Source: Quillaja saponaria | Lineage: Eukaryota; Streptophyta; Magnoliopsida; Fabales; Quillajaceae | Reading direction: 5' to 3' | Assembly (NCBI GenBank): GCA_029379385.1 | Contig: CM055611.1 | Coordinates: 15,012,062 to 15,076,061, forward strand | Length of the DNA: 64,000 bases | Shown: positions 38,801-53,000 of the stretch, one piece after another | Layout: every line of letters begins with the position of its first letter | How positions within the stretch are numbered: the stretch's first letter is position 1 | Notes under the pieces: model-generated | Told to the model about the DNA's origin: nothing | What the model saw: only the letters and a program-made list of their open reading frames with translations | The model's database searches: none | Program-made: the position numbers and the translations under genes

Positions 38801-41800
38801 GAAGTGTTAACTATTCTGAATGTATCATCACCTATCTGTAGAGAAATTGGAGATGGATCAGGGACTTCCTGGACCATGCCTCTATTGGATCAGGTGACAC
38901 TTTCACGCGATGCTTCTTAGTTACAATTTGGATCGAAGAGTTCAATAACCATTTCTTATGCTTCTTGCCCTTGCAGACAGCTGTTGCCTGTGAGAAGGTG
39001 GTGAGCTGTAGGTGATATGTTAATTTTCTGTCTAATATATTCAAGATATGTTGTTTTCAAACGTGTTTGTTTCGCACTAAAGGTGAAGAAGATGAGTGAG
39101 CTAAGTAAGGGTTACAACATAGTTGGACTTTCTCAGGTGACTAAGCAGGGTTAGAAACCATATTATTCTTCTGCTCACAATTATGTATTTATCATTTCTT
39201 TGTATTCCATTTATATTTATTTCTGATCTGCATTGTAACTGTTATGCTCATGTTCATTTTTATTTTTATAACACATTCTGGTTTAATATGAGATGTTGCA
39301 GAAATGCCACGGTGTTTTTGTGTTTTCTCATTCACAATCAGATTACAACAATTGATATATAGGCACCGCTGTATCTCTTCATATTTCTATACTGACATCA
39401 TCCACATTTGCTTCAATATTTGTGTTGATTTCCTTTCGGGACGAAATAAGATAAACTCAAAATGGAACTTAGGAAATTAAGTGGACAGGTACAGGAGAAA
39501 AGATAACTCTATAACAAATCCTGCCAAAAGAAGCAAAGGTAGTCAATACATTTGAAGTTTGCCTTGTGGAGAAAAGGTATTTTGATGAATTAGATAATCT
39601 TTTCTCCCTCTAGAAGTTACTAATTTGTTACCCTAGTAGCATCGGTTAAATTAATCTCAACTTAACTGTCACCATGTTAGGTGCCTCTTGTGAGTATGAT
39701 TAGAAACTAAGGATTTACTAAGTGGAGTGCAAATAAAAAGCTATTGCCTTTATTTACTCTGCACCACATGAGTGGGGAAAAAAAATTCTTGGCCTGTGAC
39801 AGACCATGAATTGAATGATGCACTTTTCTTTTTGGGGATAGAATCAGGTTGTAGTTTAATGTGCATTTTGAGGTAGGATGTGTCTTCAAATTGTAATTAG
39901 GGTTTCCCTAAGGAAGTTGAGTTGAATATGGATAGGAATTAAAGGTGTATTGACAAGATTTTAGGGAACCTGTGGGGTGGAAATTAAGAGAGATTGATTG
40001 CAGGAATATTCTTTGGCGTTGACTATTTGAGGATTTAATTGTGTGAAAAGGATGAAATGATCATGTAAATAAGTGATTCAAGATTAGCTTATGGTGTAAC
40101 AATTGATTGGAATTTGGGACAAACAAGTTGAAGATAAGAAAAGATGAGCTGCTTTGTGGTGTAAACGGTTACATGGGAATATTACTTTGGAGGAATTTTT
40201 TACGAGTAAAATTGATGATGAGATTTTTAGGTTTTTGTAAATTATGACTTCAAGATGGAAGGAGTTTTGGAAATGGCTAATGTCTAATGTCAAAAGGAGA
40301 ATAAAGGAAGACTGGGAAGAAGAGAAATTAAAAACCCTCAGGTAGAAGAAGTTTCAATGAAGCCCACACCATTAAAAGAAAGCAAACTTGCTCAAATTTC
40401 CATTATCACAAGCTTCTCCCAAATCTACATTTCCTTTACAAGCTTTACTCAAATATCATCAAAATCTCAACATTACATAGAAATAACTTTATCCCATTTG
40501 TATAAAAATCTCGATTATATAATACTTGCTAGGAAAAATTAAATTGCAACAGAATGATTAAATAGACTCTATCACAAAAAGAAAGAAAAGGCAAATGATT
40601 CTAATGATGAAGATTACAGAAGTGTCCATGAACCAGTCCGTTACAAAACTAGCAAAAGTCTGAATTATTAAAAATCCCCTGAATCATTATAGTTTAAATT
40701 CTCTCAAGGTAGAAATTTTGTCCCTTTCTTCTAGTGTACTTCACTTAAGTGGTCTCTATCACCATGCCTCCTCATAAGTATTTCTTGGCATTTCACTTCC
40801 ATGCTACTGGGAGTCCCCTGCTTAAAATTTTACAAACATGCATTCATTGGGGCTTGGGAGTTTGTGGTGGTTTTTCAATCACGTAGTCTATTAGCTTTTC
40901 CCTGTTGGAACATTTTCTTTTGGGGTACTGACTATACTTAAATCTTTTATTTTTGTTTCACAGGGTACCTTGATTGGCCGTGGAGTTGTTGAATTCTGTG
41001 ATGGAGGACCTCCCGTAAGAACTTTGATAACTCTGATTTAGCAATTTACTCCCTTTTTTTTTTTGGAGTAGAAGGGGGTGGGGAACGTTAGCCGACGTAC
41101 TAAATGACATCTGCAGTAATTTAAGTGTCTTCCCTGAAATATACCTTTTGTCTTGGCGACTGAAAATAAGAAATATGCCTGAGGTATTTTTTGTTATTCT
41201 TTATTTAGATATGCATGTTGTTCAAATTTTCCCTTCAGGTTTTGTGAATTTCCCTTGTTAACCTGAATGATATCTGCAACACATATAAAGTAACCGATTT
41301 CTGTACTATTAATCTTAGTTAATCTATAGGAGTATAGCGAGTTCTGCAAGAATCTTCTATTGGTTGTGCTTTCATTTGACCAATCCATGTCAAAAACTTC
41401 TATGTTAAGCTTCTCAATCTGCCAAATTTCATTCAATACAAGTCATCTCCTATCTGTTTCATCCATCTAGGATGTTGTGCTTATGTACCTAAAATGGTAT
41501 ATTTATTGGCTAAGCATCCTTGACAATTTATGTATTTTAAAGCTTGTACATGTTTTTATTTATTTAATTTTTATGTGATGTTCAATTATTTCCTGTTCAT
41601 TGTTATTTCTTGCTTTCTCCCTACCAAAGCAACTCATGCGATGAAATATCCCTAAATCTAATTTATCTAAGACAAGAAGATTAGGATGCACCACAAACTT
41701 GACAAGAATGAGAAAGTAGCAGAACCTACCAGAATGTTGTATAAGAATGAAAGGAGAACCGTTTTTTGATTTAGCATGTCAGTTTCAAGAGGCTTAGGAG

Positions 41801-43113
41801 CTTTCTTGTTACTCTATCACTTCCTTTTGCAGCAAGATTATATTTGTAGCAATTTACTTTGCAGTATAGGTTCCTAATGGATGTAGCACGCTACCTTGTT
41901 TACACGATTAAAAAGCAGTACTTTTGTTAAATGAAATCATGAATCAATGATTCTCCCTTGTGCCTTGAGTACTTTTAACAGTTTTATACCTATTTTGTGT
42001 TACCAAACAGAAAATAGATAACACAATGATCCAAATTTAGTATTTTTCTACTAATTCTCTGGCAGTTTGCTGTAGTGTATGTCATTATTTTATTGCTCCA
42101 TTCATCCAGCAAACAAGGACCTCGCACACACACACTTTTCTATTCTCCTTTACCCTCATTTTTGTATTGCTTATTTGTTTGGGTTTCCAGGATGTCAATT
42201 TCTTTAAGGTACTTTCCACTATCTAATTGTGATGCAGGTTAAGAATTTCATTTCGCTAGCAGGTCCACATGCTGGTACTGCTTCTATTCCATTTTGTGGG
42301 GTATGTGCTTCTTTGGCTTCATGTTTATTCAGATAATTTATTTTTAAATTCTATTTTATTTTTCATCATTTGCACATTGCAGTTCAAAGTTGAATTAGAT
42401 CTGGTATTTGCTTAGATATATAGTCACTATACATAAAAGCAGTTGATGAATATTAACTGGACAAAATACCCTTATAACTGATAAAAAAAGGCAGTTCTCC
42501 AAATGTGTATCTAAACTGCTAAAAAATAGTTTTGCATTGGATCCAATCTTTATTACTAAAACTTGGCTGATATTTTGTGACAGGTGATGCTTAGAAAAGA
42601 TAAACATTTAACTCTCACATGAAAGAGTATATGATTGAAATACCATATGCTTTGCACTTCACAGTTATTTACATTTTATAGTATGTTTTGGTTCGATGTT
42701 TTCTACCATTTTAAGGTTTCGTATGTTATTTTTTGTCAAAATGTTTGGTATGCATTATTAGATTATTTCACTATAAGTTTAAGGAATGGAAAAAGGGAAA
42801 TATTTCTACATTAAAATATTTGCTATAATTTGTAGCGATTATTTCACTATAAATTAGGCCATTTTACACACAATGCATGTTACTATCAGAAATGGTATAT
42901 ACTGTTTGGAATTGTCAAGCATACTTCTATATATGTAAGGAATGATAAAAATGAAACCATTTTTTATAAGAAAATAATTTATATTAAGAAAGAAAGAATG
43001 TACAGAAAAGTGCACAAGACAAAGGTAAGCAAGTGCTCTCCGATCTCTCTGCTAATCAACCTTTGGAAGACCCTCTAAAGAACCTGCTTCCGAAATCTGA
43101 ACGCCATAAAACG

Positions 43114-43150
<37 letters not shown>

Positions 43151-46100
43151 ATCCCAAATGAGATGTAAAGGAAGGGAAGCTTCCTAAAAGATCTAGGCAT
43201 TATGATCCTACCAGTCATTAAACGAAAAAGTGAAAAACTCAATTGTCTGTGCAATGTGAGCATCATGTAGATATGAAGTTTTTCTGCACTTGAGAATGAG
43301 TTTAGCGTGGAGATTTTAGTTTTTTATTTTATGGAATCATTTTCCTATGAAGGTGGAAATTTCTATGTTTGCTAATTTTTTCTGGTGTTTCTGACTTGTC
43401 AAAATGGGAAAGAAAATCTTGAACAAAATATATATGTTTTCTTATGTAAGGCGATATATAGATACTCCATGGTAAGTGTCTCTTTTTATATTTATTTGAA
43501 GTTAATTTTTGTTAAAGGATACAGTCTCTAGTTTGGAACATTAGAGTTATGTATTGAAGATTAAATACGCCATTCAAACCAAAACTTCAAAAATTTAACT
43601 GGTGAAACATTTAATTTTCAATTCGAACAACAAATACTCTTAGTGAAAACAAAGAAGAAGGAAATTATCCTTTCACTAGTCAGTTATATAGTGAATATTT
43701 TGCTTCGTTGAATAGACATGGATATGTTAAAAAAATTAAATGATGAACTTTATAAAGGAAAAAGAAGGAAAATTATGAAGTTGATATTTTCTGTAGTTCG
43801 CTTCCCAATCAAATGTAGTAGGATAGTGGCAGTATGACTGATATGTCGTCCATTTTCAGGTTCAGTTGATATGCATGTTCCTGGACCTTTTAATGGAGTT
43901 AGAGATCTATAGCAACTATGTCCAGGTTTTGATTTTTATCTACATGTTGTATTTTTGTAGATTTCAGTGTTGTTTTGTTTATTGAGTTTTACTTTTAAAC
44001 TAGGGAAGGACACATGGTGTCAATTACATTAGCCTCATCCAAATTACGTTGTTAGTTATTTGAATTGCCATCATGTTTATCTCTAATATACTTATGTCTT
44101 TTTTTTTTTTTTTTTTTTCTTTTTGATAGAACTAATATATATCTTATTCTTGCTCTTAATACAATGTATAAAATTGCAGGAACATTTGGCTCCCAGTGGC
44201 TATATTAAGATCCCTACTGTGAGTATAATGCTTAAGTTGCCAAAATTTCTGCATGTCACTCCCTACCATGAATGAGAGGGCTAATGAGTTCTTTATGATT
44301 ATAATTTCTCATACTGAAATTGCATTGGGAAGTAAGCTTCTTTTCTAGGTTATGCACTGCACCTGCATTGTTTTAAAATATTCTTCATATTAAAATATCG
44401 GTTGATATTAAGACTGTATTGATTATCATTGCATTTGTAAATTAATTTGCAAAAACAGCAAAAAAAAACTACAATACATGAGTTAAGTTAATTGTCAACG
44501 AGATCTGCTGTAGATGTCCTCTGGGCCTGATGGCAAACCATTTTCTTCTAGAACAAAGATGGAGGGTAGATAGGTTGTTCTCTTGTATACTTCTTAGATG
44601 GATTGAATTGTACTTTGTAGTTTTTTGTTTTTTTCCTTTGGTGGTGGGGTGTGTCTGTACACACCACTTGTACAAAGATATGACCCTTTTTCTTTTAATA
44701 AAATCCTTGCTTATCAAAAAAAAAGTAACCCCATTGCATGCAAGTGTGTGGCTTATGAATAAGAAAAAATAAACATTATATATTTTTTACTTATCCAGGA
44801 TATCAAGTGCTACTTAAAAGGATGTAAGTTTCTCCCAAAGCTCAATAATGAAATCAATGGTATGAGGAACTCCACCTACAAGGAACGATTTGCTAGCTTA
44901 CAGAATTTGGTACTTATCATGGTGAGTTAAAATAGTTACAATATTTTTCTATGATGCCTCTTGGCCCTCTTGAAATGATTTAATTTCCCTGACAACTCTG
45001 GTGATTCAATGTTTCTCTCTCCCCATATCATGCACAAAAATCAGTTTGAGCAGGATGCTGTTTTGATACCTAAAGAAACATCCTGGTTTGGGTATTATCC
45101 AGATGGAGCTTTTGATCCTGTTTTGCCTGCACGAGAGGTAATTTAAATTCTCTAATTGATATTCATCTGTGTGTCATGTGCACAACTGTTTCTTAACTGT
45201 GCCTTCAACTCTATCAATAGTAAGGGCCTTTTCTTGCTGGGCTTGAATGCTTACCTTATTCTTCTTAAATCTCTCTCTTTTCCCTGCTCCCCCTCTATGT
45301 AAAGGCATGTAACCCAAATACATGATATATGCACCTTAAAGTGGTTGTCTTAATATCTATGTAAACAAGAGAAGCGTCATGGGAAAGGTATGTGTAAATA
45401 TGATACCAACATGTGTGACTGGTTTCTTCACGCTATAATCAGGTCTAATTGTTGGTGCACAATCACTCCCTCAAATAATGCTCTTCCTTATTATTATTCT
45501 GTAGATGCCCATGGGGGGTCCCAAATGAGAAGCTATTTGGTTGGATGACCGGTTTATGCACTAAGATGTTGGTGTTGATAATGTTTCATCTTTGCAAGAT
45601 TGAGAACTTTTTTTCTATTTTCACGTACAGGTTTATATAGCTTCTGATTTAAGTTTCAGGAAGAGCACTGTTTCCTGGAAGCTGTCTAATCGTCAGGTTC
45701 ACTTTTAGGTAGTTTCAGATTCTTTTCAAGGTCTGGAGCAGAACTAGGTTTCTTGGAAGCTGTCTAAGCATTTGTTCTTTGAATATGGAGAGTTCTTATG
45801 TGGGTCTACATAATTTTCAAGCTGTTTACTTATCTTGGAGAAAGTTGGCAGACAAGAATTCCAATGTTTTCTCTTTTATGGGAATAGCTTTCAATAGAAA
45901 ATTGACAGACGAAAAGTTGAGGAAGAGGTGGATCATACTGGTGAGCTGTTGTCATAACTCATACATAGATAGTTGTTATCTTTTCACTGTCCTATTTACG
46001 GATACATAGATGGTTGTTATCTTATGTTTGTAAAGCAAGTTGTGCAGGGTTGGATGGTGGAGTGTGATTGTTTGATTTGGAGTACGTGAATGGAAGGAGT

Positions 46101-46835
46101 GAGAGGTTTCCAAGATCAGGAGTCTTTGGTAGCAGTAGTAGCATAGAGATTTGTCTGGCAATTATGGATTGGGTGTCTCTTCCTCTTTATTTCAGGGGAC
46201 TGCTGTTTGAATTCCATAGATCCTATAGTCTTTAGAGTCTGTAAATCTTTGTTTGTTTATTTTTTTTCTTTTGTATGTATTCTATATTTTCGCCCGCCTT
46301 GTGTTCATCCCCTATAAATTTTTTATTTCTGTAAAATGTCCGAGAAAAAACAAAGTAAAATTCTGTAGGGCTTTTGAGTGTCACCTCAAAACAACAATTG
46401 AGAGTTTTGAGGTAAATAAGAAATGTAAGTCTTAGAAAGTACAAGATGAGAAATTTATATTCAAAACTTAAAAATGGTATTGTGAAAATTCATACCCAAA
46501 ATTTATTAATTATTATGCAGATATTCAATAACTATAGCATACTTCTTTTTCTGCAGACAAAGCTCTACATTGAAGACTGGATTGGTTTGAAAACTCTAGA
46601 TGACGCTGGGAAAGTTAAATTTGTTAAAGTGTCTGGGGGTCATTTGAAGATCTCTCAAAAGGACATGAAAGAGTATATAGCTCCATACTTAAAGGACCAA
46701 GCATCAGCATCTACACCAACACAGGTGAAAATAGAAGAAAATTCATATTATGGTTGGTTTTCTTCCATCAGGAGCTTCTTTATGGACCAGGTTGGGCTCA
46801 ATGAGGATTCTCCTTCGCTGCAAATTGTGGATTAA
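35891..46835 (+). CDS. Palmitoyl-protein thioesterase (PPT1-like), lysosome/vacuole-type lipase fold
   Basis: Removes long-chain fatty acids from S-acylated proteins during turnover. Twelve exons fit: 35891-35981, 38423-38507, 38842-38893, 38977-38997, 39083-39136, 40964-41014, 42238-42300, 43860-43925, 44180-44218, 44799-44921, 45045-45137, 46557-46835, giving 338 residues, normal for plant members. A hydrophobic signal peptide (MANVPLLSFFIFST...) precedes LPFVVFHG. The catalytic triad is visible: Ser100 in VGLSQG, Asp219 in FEQDAVLIP, His275 in SGGHLKIS. Other hallmarks are NRGV, GSQGYC, GRGVVEFCDGGPP, GPHAG, HLAPSGY and FGYYPDGAFDPVLP. Exon 4 may instead end at 39000, adding one Val. Exon 8 (ICMFLDLLMELEIYSNYVQ) departs from the form I know for this segment. 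Introns 1, 5 and 7 exceed 1.5 kb and carry repeat debris. Confidence 0.93.
42955..43270. repeat. A-tract-bearing insertion-like segment in thioesterase intron 7
   Basis: A pure A run of about 33 bases (43114-43146) sits in sequence less AT-rich than the rest of the intron. It resembles a retroposed piece, but no retrotransposon protein or family was recognised. Confidence 0.3.
44540..44725 (+). mobile_element. LINE-like 3' end fragment in thioesterase intron 9
   Basis: The segment has TTCTCTTGTATACTTCTTAG, then a T-rich stretch, and ends with TTTTAATAAAATCCTTGCTTATC directly followed by an A run at 44717-44724. This arrangement is typical of the 3' ends of plant L1-type LINEs. It is 5'-truncated with no coding part left. 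The call rests on pattern recall only. Confidence 0.45.
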
Positions 46836-47703
46836 TCAGAGTGCTCTTGTTTATCTATATATTCTGGTGAATATTCAGTTGAAACAAGACAAGTAAAAGA
46901 AAAACTAAAATAATTAGTAGTCAATGAATAATTCATCTCATTTGTTGTATTGATACAACTTGTATCATAGTCCTAGGAATTTGTGTTCGCCAGAATTACA
47001 ACTGTAAGAAGGTTGGAATAACTGGAAGGTTGTTGTTGGAATTATTGGGACTTTGGGACTGTTCTATGTTGTCTATGATATATCATTTATATATCGCCTC
47101 ATGTCTACCTGCTGGCTATCTCTATAGTGATTTTTTTTTATCGAGAAAGAAAAAAGAAAAAAAACTCCAAGTAGGCCTTTCAAAAAAATTGATTTTTGGA
47201 CCTCCAACAAGAATAATAGAATAATAGGTGCTGGACCACTCTACAGTGATTCGCATACATACATGAAGCATGCCTCCGTGGATGTCGCCTTTTAAGGGTG
47301 TGAATTTGTTATGAGCTGTTGTTTATATGGGCAATAGTTTAATTTGCCTGATAGCTTAATGTGGGTTTATAAGAAAACAAGCATCTTCCTTTCAATATTT
47401 AATTTTTGGAAATGAATTCTACTTTAATTCTAAACAATAGTATCAAAGCCAATCTTTGTGAATAATGAGTTGGATATTTGTTAAGGTACAATAATTAAAA
47501 TTTAAAACATTACAAAAATAATAAATTATTTTATTGAAATCAGGATCAACAATTATATTCACTACTAGATTGCCCACACCATACCAACCCATAAAAACAA
47601 AGATCACCAAATCATTATCCTCATGCAAACATTGTCATACCATGTGAAAGTAACATAAACCAGTTTCAATAGTGAAGTGAAACTGATTTCAATTATCAAT
47701 CTC
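46836..47703. other. Convergent intergenic region between thioesterase and monooxygenase
   Basis: Holds the 3' UTRs of two convergent genes. No other feature is seen; short A-rich tracts occur near 47145-47190. Confidence 0.5.
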
Positions 47704-50000
47704 CTAATTACTGGTAAGAGTAAGCCCTGCATAGTCTTTTGGTTCATATGGAAAAAACCACTCTGCAAAAAATCCCTTTCTTCTTCTGGGATTACATTTC
47801 ATGTCTTTACACAACTGATCATTATACCAGATTTTAGAGATAACAATACATGATCTCCAAAACTTTTTCCCAGCATACTGCTTCATGTGATCTTCCCACA
47901 TTCTTATTTCCTTTTCCATCTCTTTCATACTAGGCAATTCAATTTTCCCATCCAGGAAGTGTGCTAGCCATTGACATCTAATCTCAGAGGTAAACAAATT
48001 TGATAGACCCTCAGAATATCCTAATATTGCTAGCTGTGGAATCTGAGGATGAATTATCTGCCTGCATTATTTTGTAAGGAAACAATTAGTAAAAATTATA
48101 GCTAGCATACCAAATTAGTATAACACACCCACTCATGCACAAGTCCATTAAGTTTCTCTTAATTTAACTAAGAAAACTGACCTGTAGAGAGGAACTATTT
48201 TTGAGGTTTCTGATCCATGAATGTATTGTTGGAAGATTGAAGATTTGAACATGCTTTTAAGTTTTTGGTCACCCTTGTATCCTGTGGCAAGAATTACAAG
48301 ATCTGTTTTTAAAGGCTGAGCTTCTCCACCAATTATGAGACCTTCTTCGCAGAACCTAAAGTTTTGTGCTTTCTTCATGATGATGCTCCCTTCTTCCACT
48401 CTGTCATAAAAGTTTTCAGGAAGAATTCCAATTGTACATGCAGAGATGTCTTCAAGAAAGCTCTGTTCAGGTACAACTCCATACTTTCTCAATGGGAGTT
48501 TCCACTTGAGATAGCTTTCAACAAATTTTGAAATTCCCCATCTCTGAAAATGTAGAGTGACATCATGAAGATAATCTCAGATTGTAAACAATACAAATGT
48601 GAGATGAATTAGATTTTACCAAGGGTGAAAACAAACTGGCCACCAGGCTTAGTAGGATGGATTCTCCAGGCTTATGTACTAATAGACCGGAGAAGCGATT
48701 AAGGTAAAGCAATCCGAGATTAATGCCCCCAATACTGAATCCTGGTAGGAACCAATGAACAGTTCTCTGAATCAAGATACAAGGATACTTGGCTCCTAAT
48801 CACAATGGGAAAGAGAAAAGAGACATCAATTTTAGCTTTGTATGAACAAAAAGTGGGTGGGTTTTAGTTCTATGATAAATATTTAGAATTAGAGATTGAT
48901 GTTGTTTTATTTCAAGGATACATATTCTTTATTAGTTGTGATTTTCTTACCATTGGCATTTGCACATTCTGCTGCTATGTCCAAAGCAGACTTTTGTGAG
49001 CCAATGACAGTAATTCTTCTCCCTTTGATCAATTCTGCAGCACTCGCATTGTTCATAGTAGAGTACTCCATAGAGTGCATAACCTTACCTTCAAACACTT
49101 CAGGGCCTTCATCAGGAGGGAACTCAGGAATCATTGGGATACCACTAAATCTTCCAATGGAAAGTACCACAAACTCAACTTGATACACCTGAACACATTG
49201 AAAATCATCTTTTAATCAGTAGTAGTATTTCATGAACCGGAAAAAAAAACACCAAAATATGTATGTCTAATTTCCAATAAAAGCCATTGTATATCTCCAT
49301 GCTCTCAGATTCTTGGGATGCTGCTTTACATGTCTTTAGCCAACAATGTTTCATATCTGCCAACCTGTTGTTTGTTAAAGACACTGGACTTAAACCCATA
49401 AAAGTTTGTTAAAGACACCGACCCTAACTAGTTTAGGATTTGAGACTCGAGTTGAGTTGTATGATGATACGTAGCCAACAAAAATTGAATCAAATTCAGA
49501 TTTTACTTTTCGGATGAAGTTATAATAGCTGATCAAATTTTTACCAGTTATAAAGTACTTACCTTTGTGGAGCAATTCTTGGTATCCTGCACTGCAATGT
49601 GCCATTTCCCTCTAGAGCCAAAAGGTCTTCCATTGCCACCCCACAAATCCCATGACTCCATTTCTTCAAAAGACTCACCAACATAATCTATATTAATGAC
49701 TATGGAGTTGAATTTTATGTATGGGACAAGAGAAAAATGATCAGCATAGGATTTCACATATGCAAGAACTTGCTGGTTGCTTGGATGCTCCTCTTTCACT
49801 GAAGAAGGCCATGGAAAATCTGAAAATTGATAACTTTGTCTGGGATTTTGGAGCTTAGTAGACTCCACTGTCTGTCTCCAAATTCCTCCAATGTCTTCTT
49901 GAGCTTCAAAGACAATTGGATGAAAACCTTTTTCTAGAGTATATTTACAGGCAAGAAGGCCACTGATTCCTGCACCAATGATTGCCACTCTTCTATCCAT
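47704..50000 (-). CDS. Flavin-containing monooxygenase, plant FMO1-like family
   Basis: FAD- and NADPH-dependent enzyme that oxygenates a soft nucleophile (N or S). Plant relatives include FMO1, which hydroxylates pipecolic acid in systemic immunity; the substrate here is unknown. Five exons: 50000-49563, 49188-48951, 48795-48620, 48543-48182, 48061-47704, all phases consistent, 523 residues. FAD-binding GAGISG is at residues 9-14, FMO signature [11 protein letters not shown] at 178-188, NADPH-site GSQKSA at 209-214, and LATGY at 369-373. Trp/Pro-rich FSDFPWPSS and HWFLPGF segments match the plant clade. There is no signal peptide or C-terminal anchor, so a cytosolic enzyme is likely. The gene is convergent with the thioesterase. 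No damage is seen. Confidence 0.95.
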
Positions 50001-50034
50001 TTGGATTTCAGCTTTGATGTGTGAAATATTTGAG

Positions 50035-50044
50035 TATTTATATA
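50035..50044 (-). promoter_or_regulatory. TATA box of the monooxygenase gene
   Basis: On the minus strand this reads TATATAAATA, only 35 bases before the start codon. That implies a very short 5' leader of about 5-10 bases, unless a more distal start site is used. Confidence 0.55.
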
Positions 50045-53000
50045 GAACAACCCAGAAATGTCACTTCGGCCTTTTGTCCAAGCTGTATTACTTTAGTGCT
50101 ATTTGCTTTGTTTGACTAGCTTTTTTTGGTTTGTGTTATATCAAGGCAAACTTCCAAATCAAATCATCAATTTGTTATCAATAATATTAATTATTTTCTC
50201 CATTTGAATAAAGAAATTTCAAAATTAATAGCAATAATTATGTTGACTTGTTGAAATAACGGTCGCCTAAAAGACAGAAAAAAATGATAAATTAAAATAC
50301 TTGGAAGCTTATAAAGAAAAATTACAGGAAAAAGGAAAATAAATGTGAATTTTACGGTTACAAGAATTATTACATTTATTTCTATTATTTTATGAATAAT
50401 ATTTCTACTTTAATTTACAAATATTATATCAATTAAATCTAACATGCACAACCATTAGTTTTCCTCCTTTACACCATCTCTCCTTATCCAGAAAATTTAC
50501 CCACAAAAATGAAATTATTGTATTAAAGAATCATAGCTAACTTTCCATTAATATTTTATTTTATTTTAAAAACTTATGATTTTCATTCTTGCAAGAAAGG
50601 AAGAAAATGATTGCAAAACTGAATTCTTAAGTACTATCTCATGCTAACCAAACCAGATTTTCAAAGTTGTTTTTGAAACATAAATTCAAGAAAAATAATT
50701 GCAGATTTTATTGTTGCAACAATTATTACTTTCATATTATTTATTCTAGGAATCATTTTTATTGTAGCTATTATTATTATTTTTTATTATTCTATAGTAA
50801 ATTAAATCAATTAACCCATTGTCACTTGCCAATGATGTATTAACAAATTATCTCCTTAAATGTGATTATTTTCTCTATTATTATGAGTTGTTTCTCTTTT
50901 TTAATTAGTGGGATTTTTTGAAATTTATTGATTGCTTAATTGAGCTACAGTAAATATACGATTATGTAAATCTTATGTATGTAAAAAAAAAAAACAAAAA
51001 AAAAATCTAGCGGTCACTTTTCTTAATTTACCATTGGATAAGACTGTGTAACGAACAAATAGGCCGGGTCTATGGTAACTCTCACTCTTCCCATTTAAAC
51101 TGAGTAGATTAAAATTTTACCCAAGTTAGAGGTCAACTGATAAAAAATTATACATACCCTGTTAAAAAATCTGGGGGTCAATAGGGTCGATTATGTGAAG
51201 AATGTTTAACCTCCTTAAGGTATAGATGACTTTTAGCTATTTTTTTTATTTTTACTAAACACTCTTTAACAGATTAAAGCTTCACCTTTTAAACTTTTAT
51301 CCCTCTTAATCTCATATCAAACGCACTCTAAGAAGTACCGTATAAATATATATTGAGCTACTCCATTCTTAAGCTGAAGTTTTATAGGTTAATGTTTTAT
51401 GCTTGGAGGATAGTTTTTCAAAGACAGTGAATTCAAACTTATGTATATCTATACTATTTTAAAAATAGCATATAAAAAGAAAGAAGAAAAAAAAGTGATA
51501 GACTCTCACAGGAAATCCATCCTAATTTTTTACATATAGAAATTATCTCCATGATTCATATATATAAAAAAAAAAAAAAAAAAAAATCTCCATGTACATA
51601 CCAATTACGTTTAACCATTCTCAATGATTGAGGATCCCAATGATTGAAGCTCATTATTTCTTTTACTTTTATGGTTGTTTTAAAAATGGAACTTTTCCCA
51701 GTACCAAACTCCTTCCAGCCGGTAGCCACCATTATAATCCAATCTAAGTAGTGGTCAAGACTTTAATTCTGTCTTTTTTTAATATATTGGAAACTTTATA
51801 TTAATTATTTATGATTGTGACTAATGTAATATAGGTACTTTGAACCTATGGTGTTTTATCAATGTTTAATTGTTCAGTTTCAAAAGCAAACATCATTTTA
51901 CCAAAAACAAAAAGAACAAACATTATGGTTTCGTCACACAATTATTAAATATATATGAGAAATTGAAAAATGTACTGTCATTGTCTCCTCCATGTTATAG
52001 TGCTCTCATTGATTGAGTTTTTACAATTTTTTGCCCTTTGGTAATAAAAATTATAATTTTTGAGTTTGACCAAAATAATAATAATATATATTTTGAATTT
52101 TTAGGGTCTAAAAGCTGCAATAAAAAAAAAAAAAAATTCTAACAAAAACATAGGAAACTCAAATAAAATTTAATGATTTGCCAAATTCAATAGTTACTCA
52201 TGTTTTAATTAGGTATTGAAATTTGCCAAATCTTTCTTTTTTCTCTTAATTTTTTCCCATTTGCAGTAATCCTAAATTTTCTTTTTGATTGATGCATGGA
52301 GTTCTCAAATGAGAATTTATTAAACTTTGTTGGAATTGTTTAAGGGAAAGTAATGATATAATCGTCATAATAGTATGATAGTTTACTTCTGTGCAAACCT
52401 TTGTTGACAATTTTCTTCTAAAACTTTCTTCCTTGATGGTATTGATAATTTAATTTAGGATAATAAAGTTTGAACTTAACTTGAATCGAATCTGAAAAAA
52501 ATTTGGACTTTCTGACAGCATTCCATGTTAGATCTGTTTGCCTACTCTAGAAGGTCATGGATCTAAGCTTATTAGGACTCCTTAACTTAAGGCCATGGAT
52601 CTAAGGTGGTGGAGACAAGGATTAAATTGAAAATATTATCCAAAATTTAATTATTGTAAATTTGAATAATTTAGTTAACCAGTCAATATAAATCAATGGC
52701 ACCGATCTCATCAAAATTATTTAACGTTTTTTATCAAGGCCACAGTTTGGGTATTTAAAATCCCCACAAAACACGTTGGGTGTTGGTATAATCATCCTTA
52801 ATTTATAAAGAGTCAATTTCAACAAAAACAAGACTTGCAACAAATATAATCCTTAAAATTTAAAATATTCATAAATTACATATATATATATATATATTAT
52901 AAAAGCTACAAAATCAAAATGTGGTATTTTTTTTTTTTTTTAATTATAGTTGTGGTGCTTGAAAATTGCATTGTTTCAATTTCGTCTTTGAGGATTCTTT

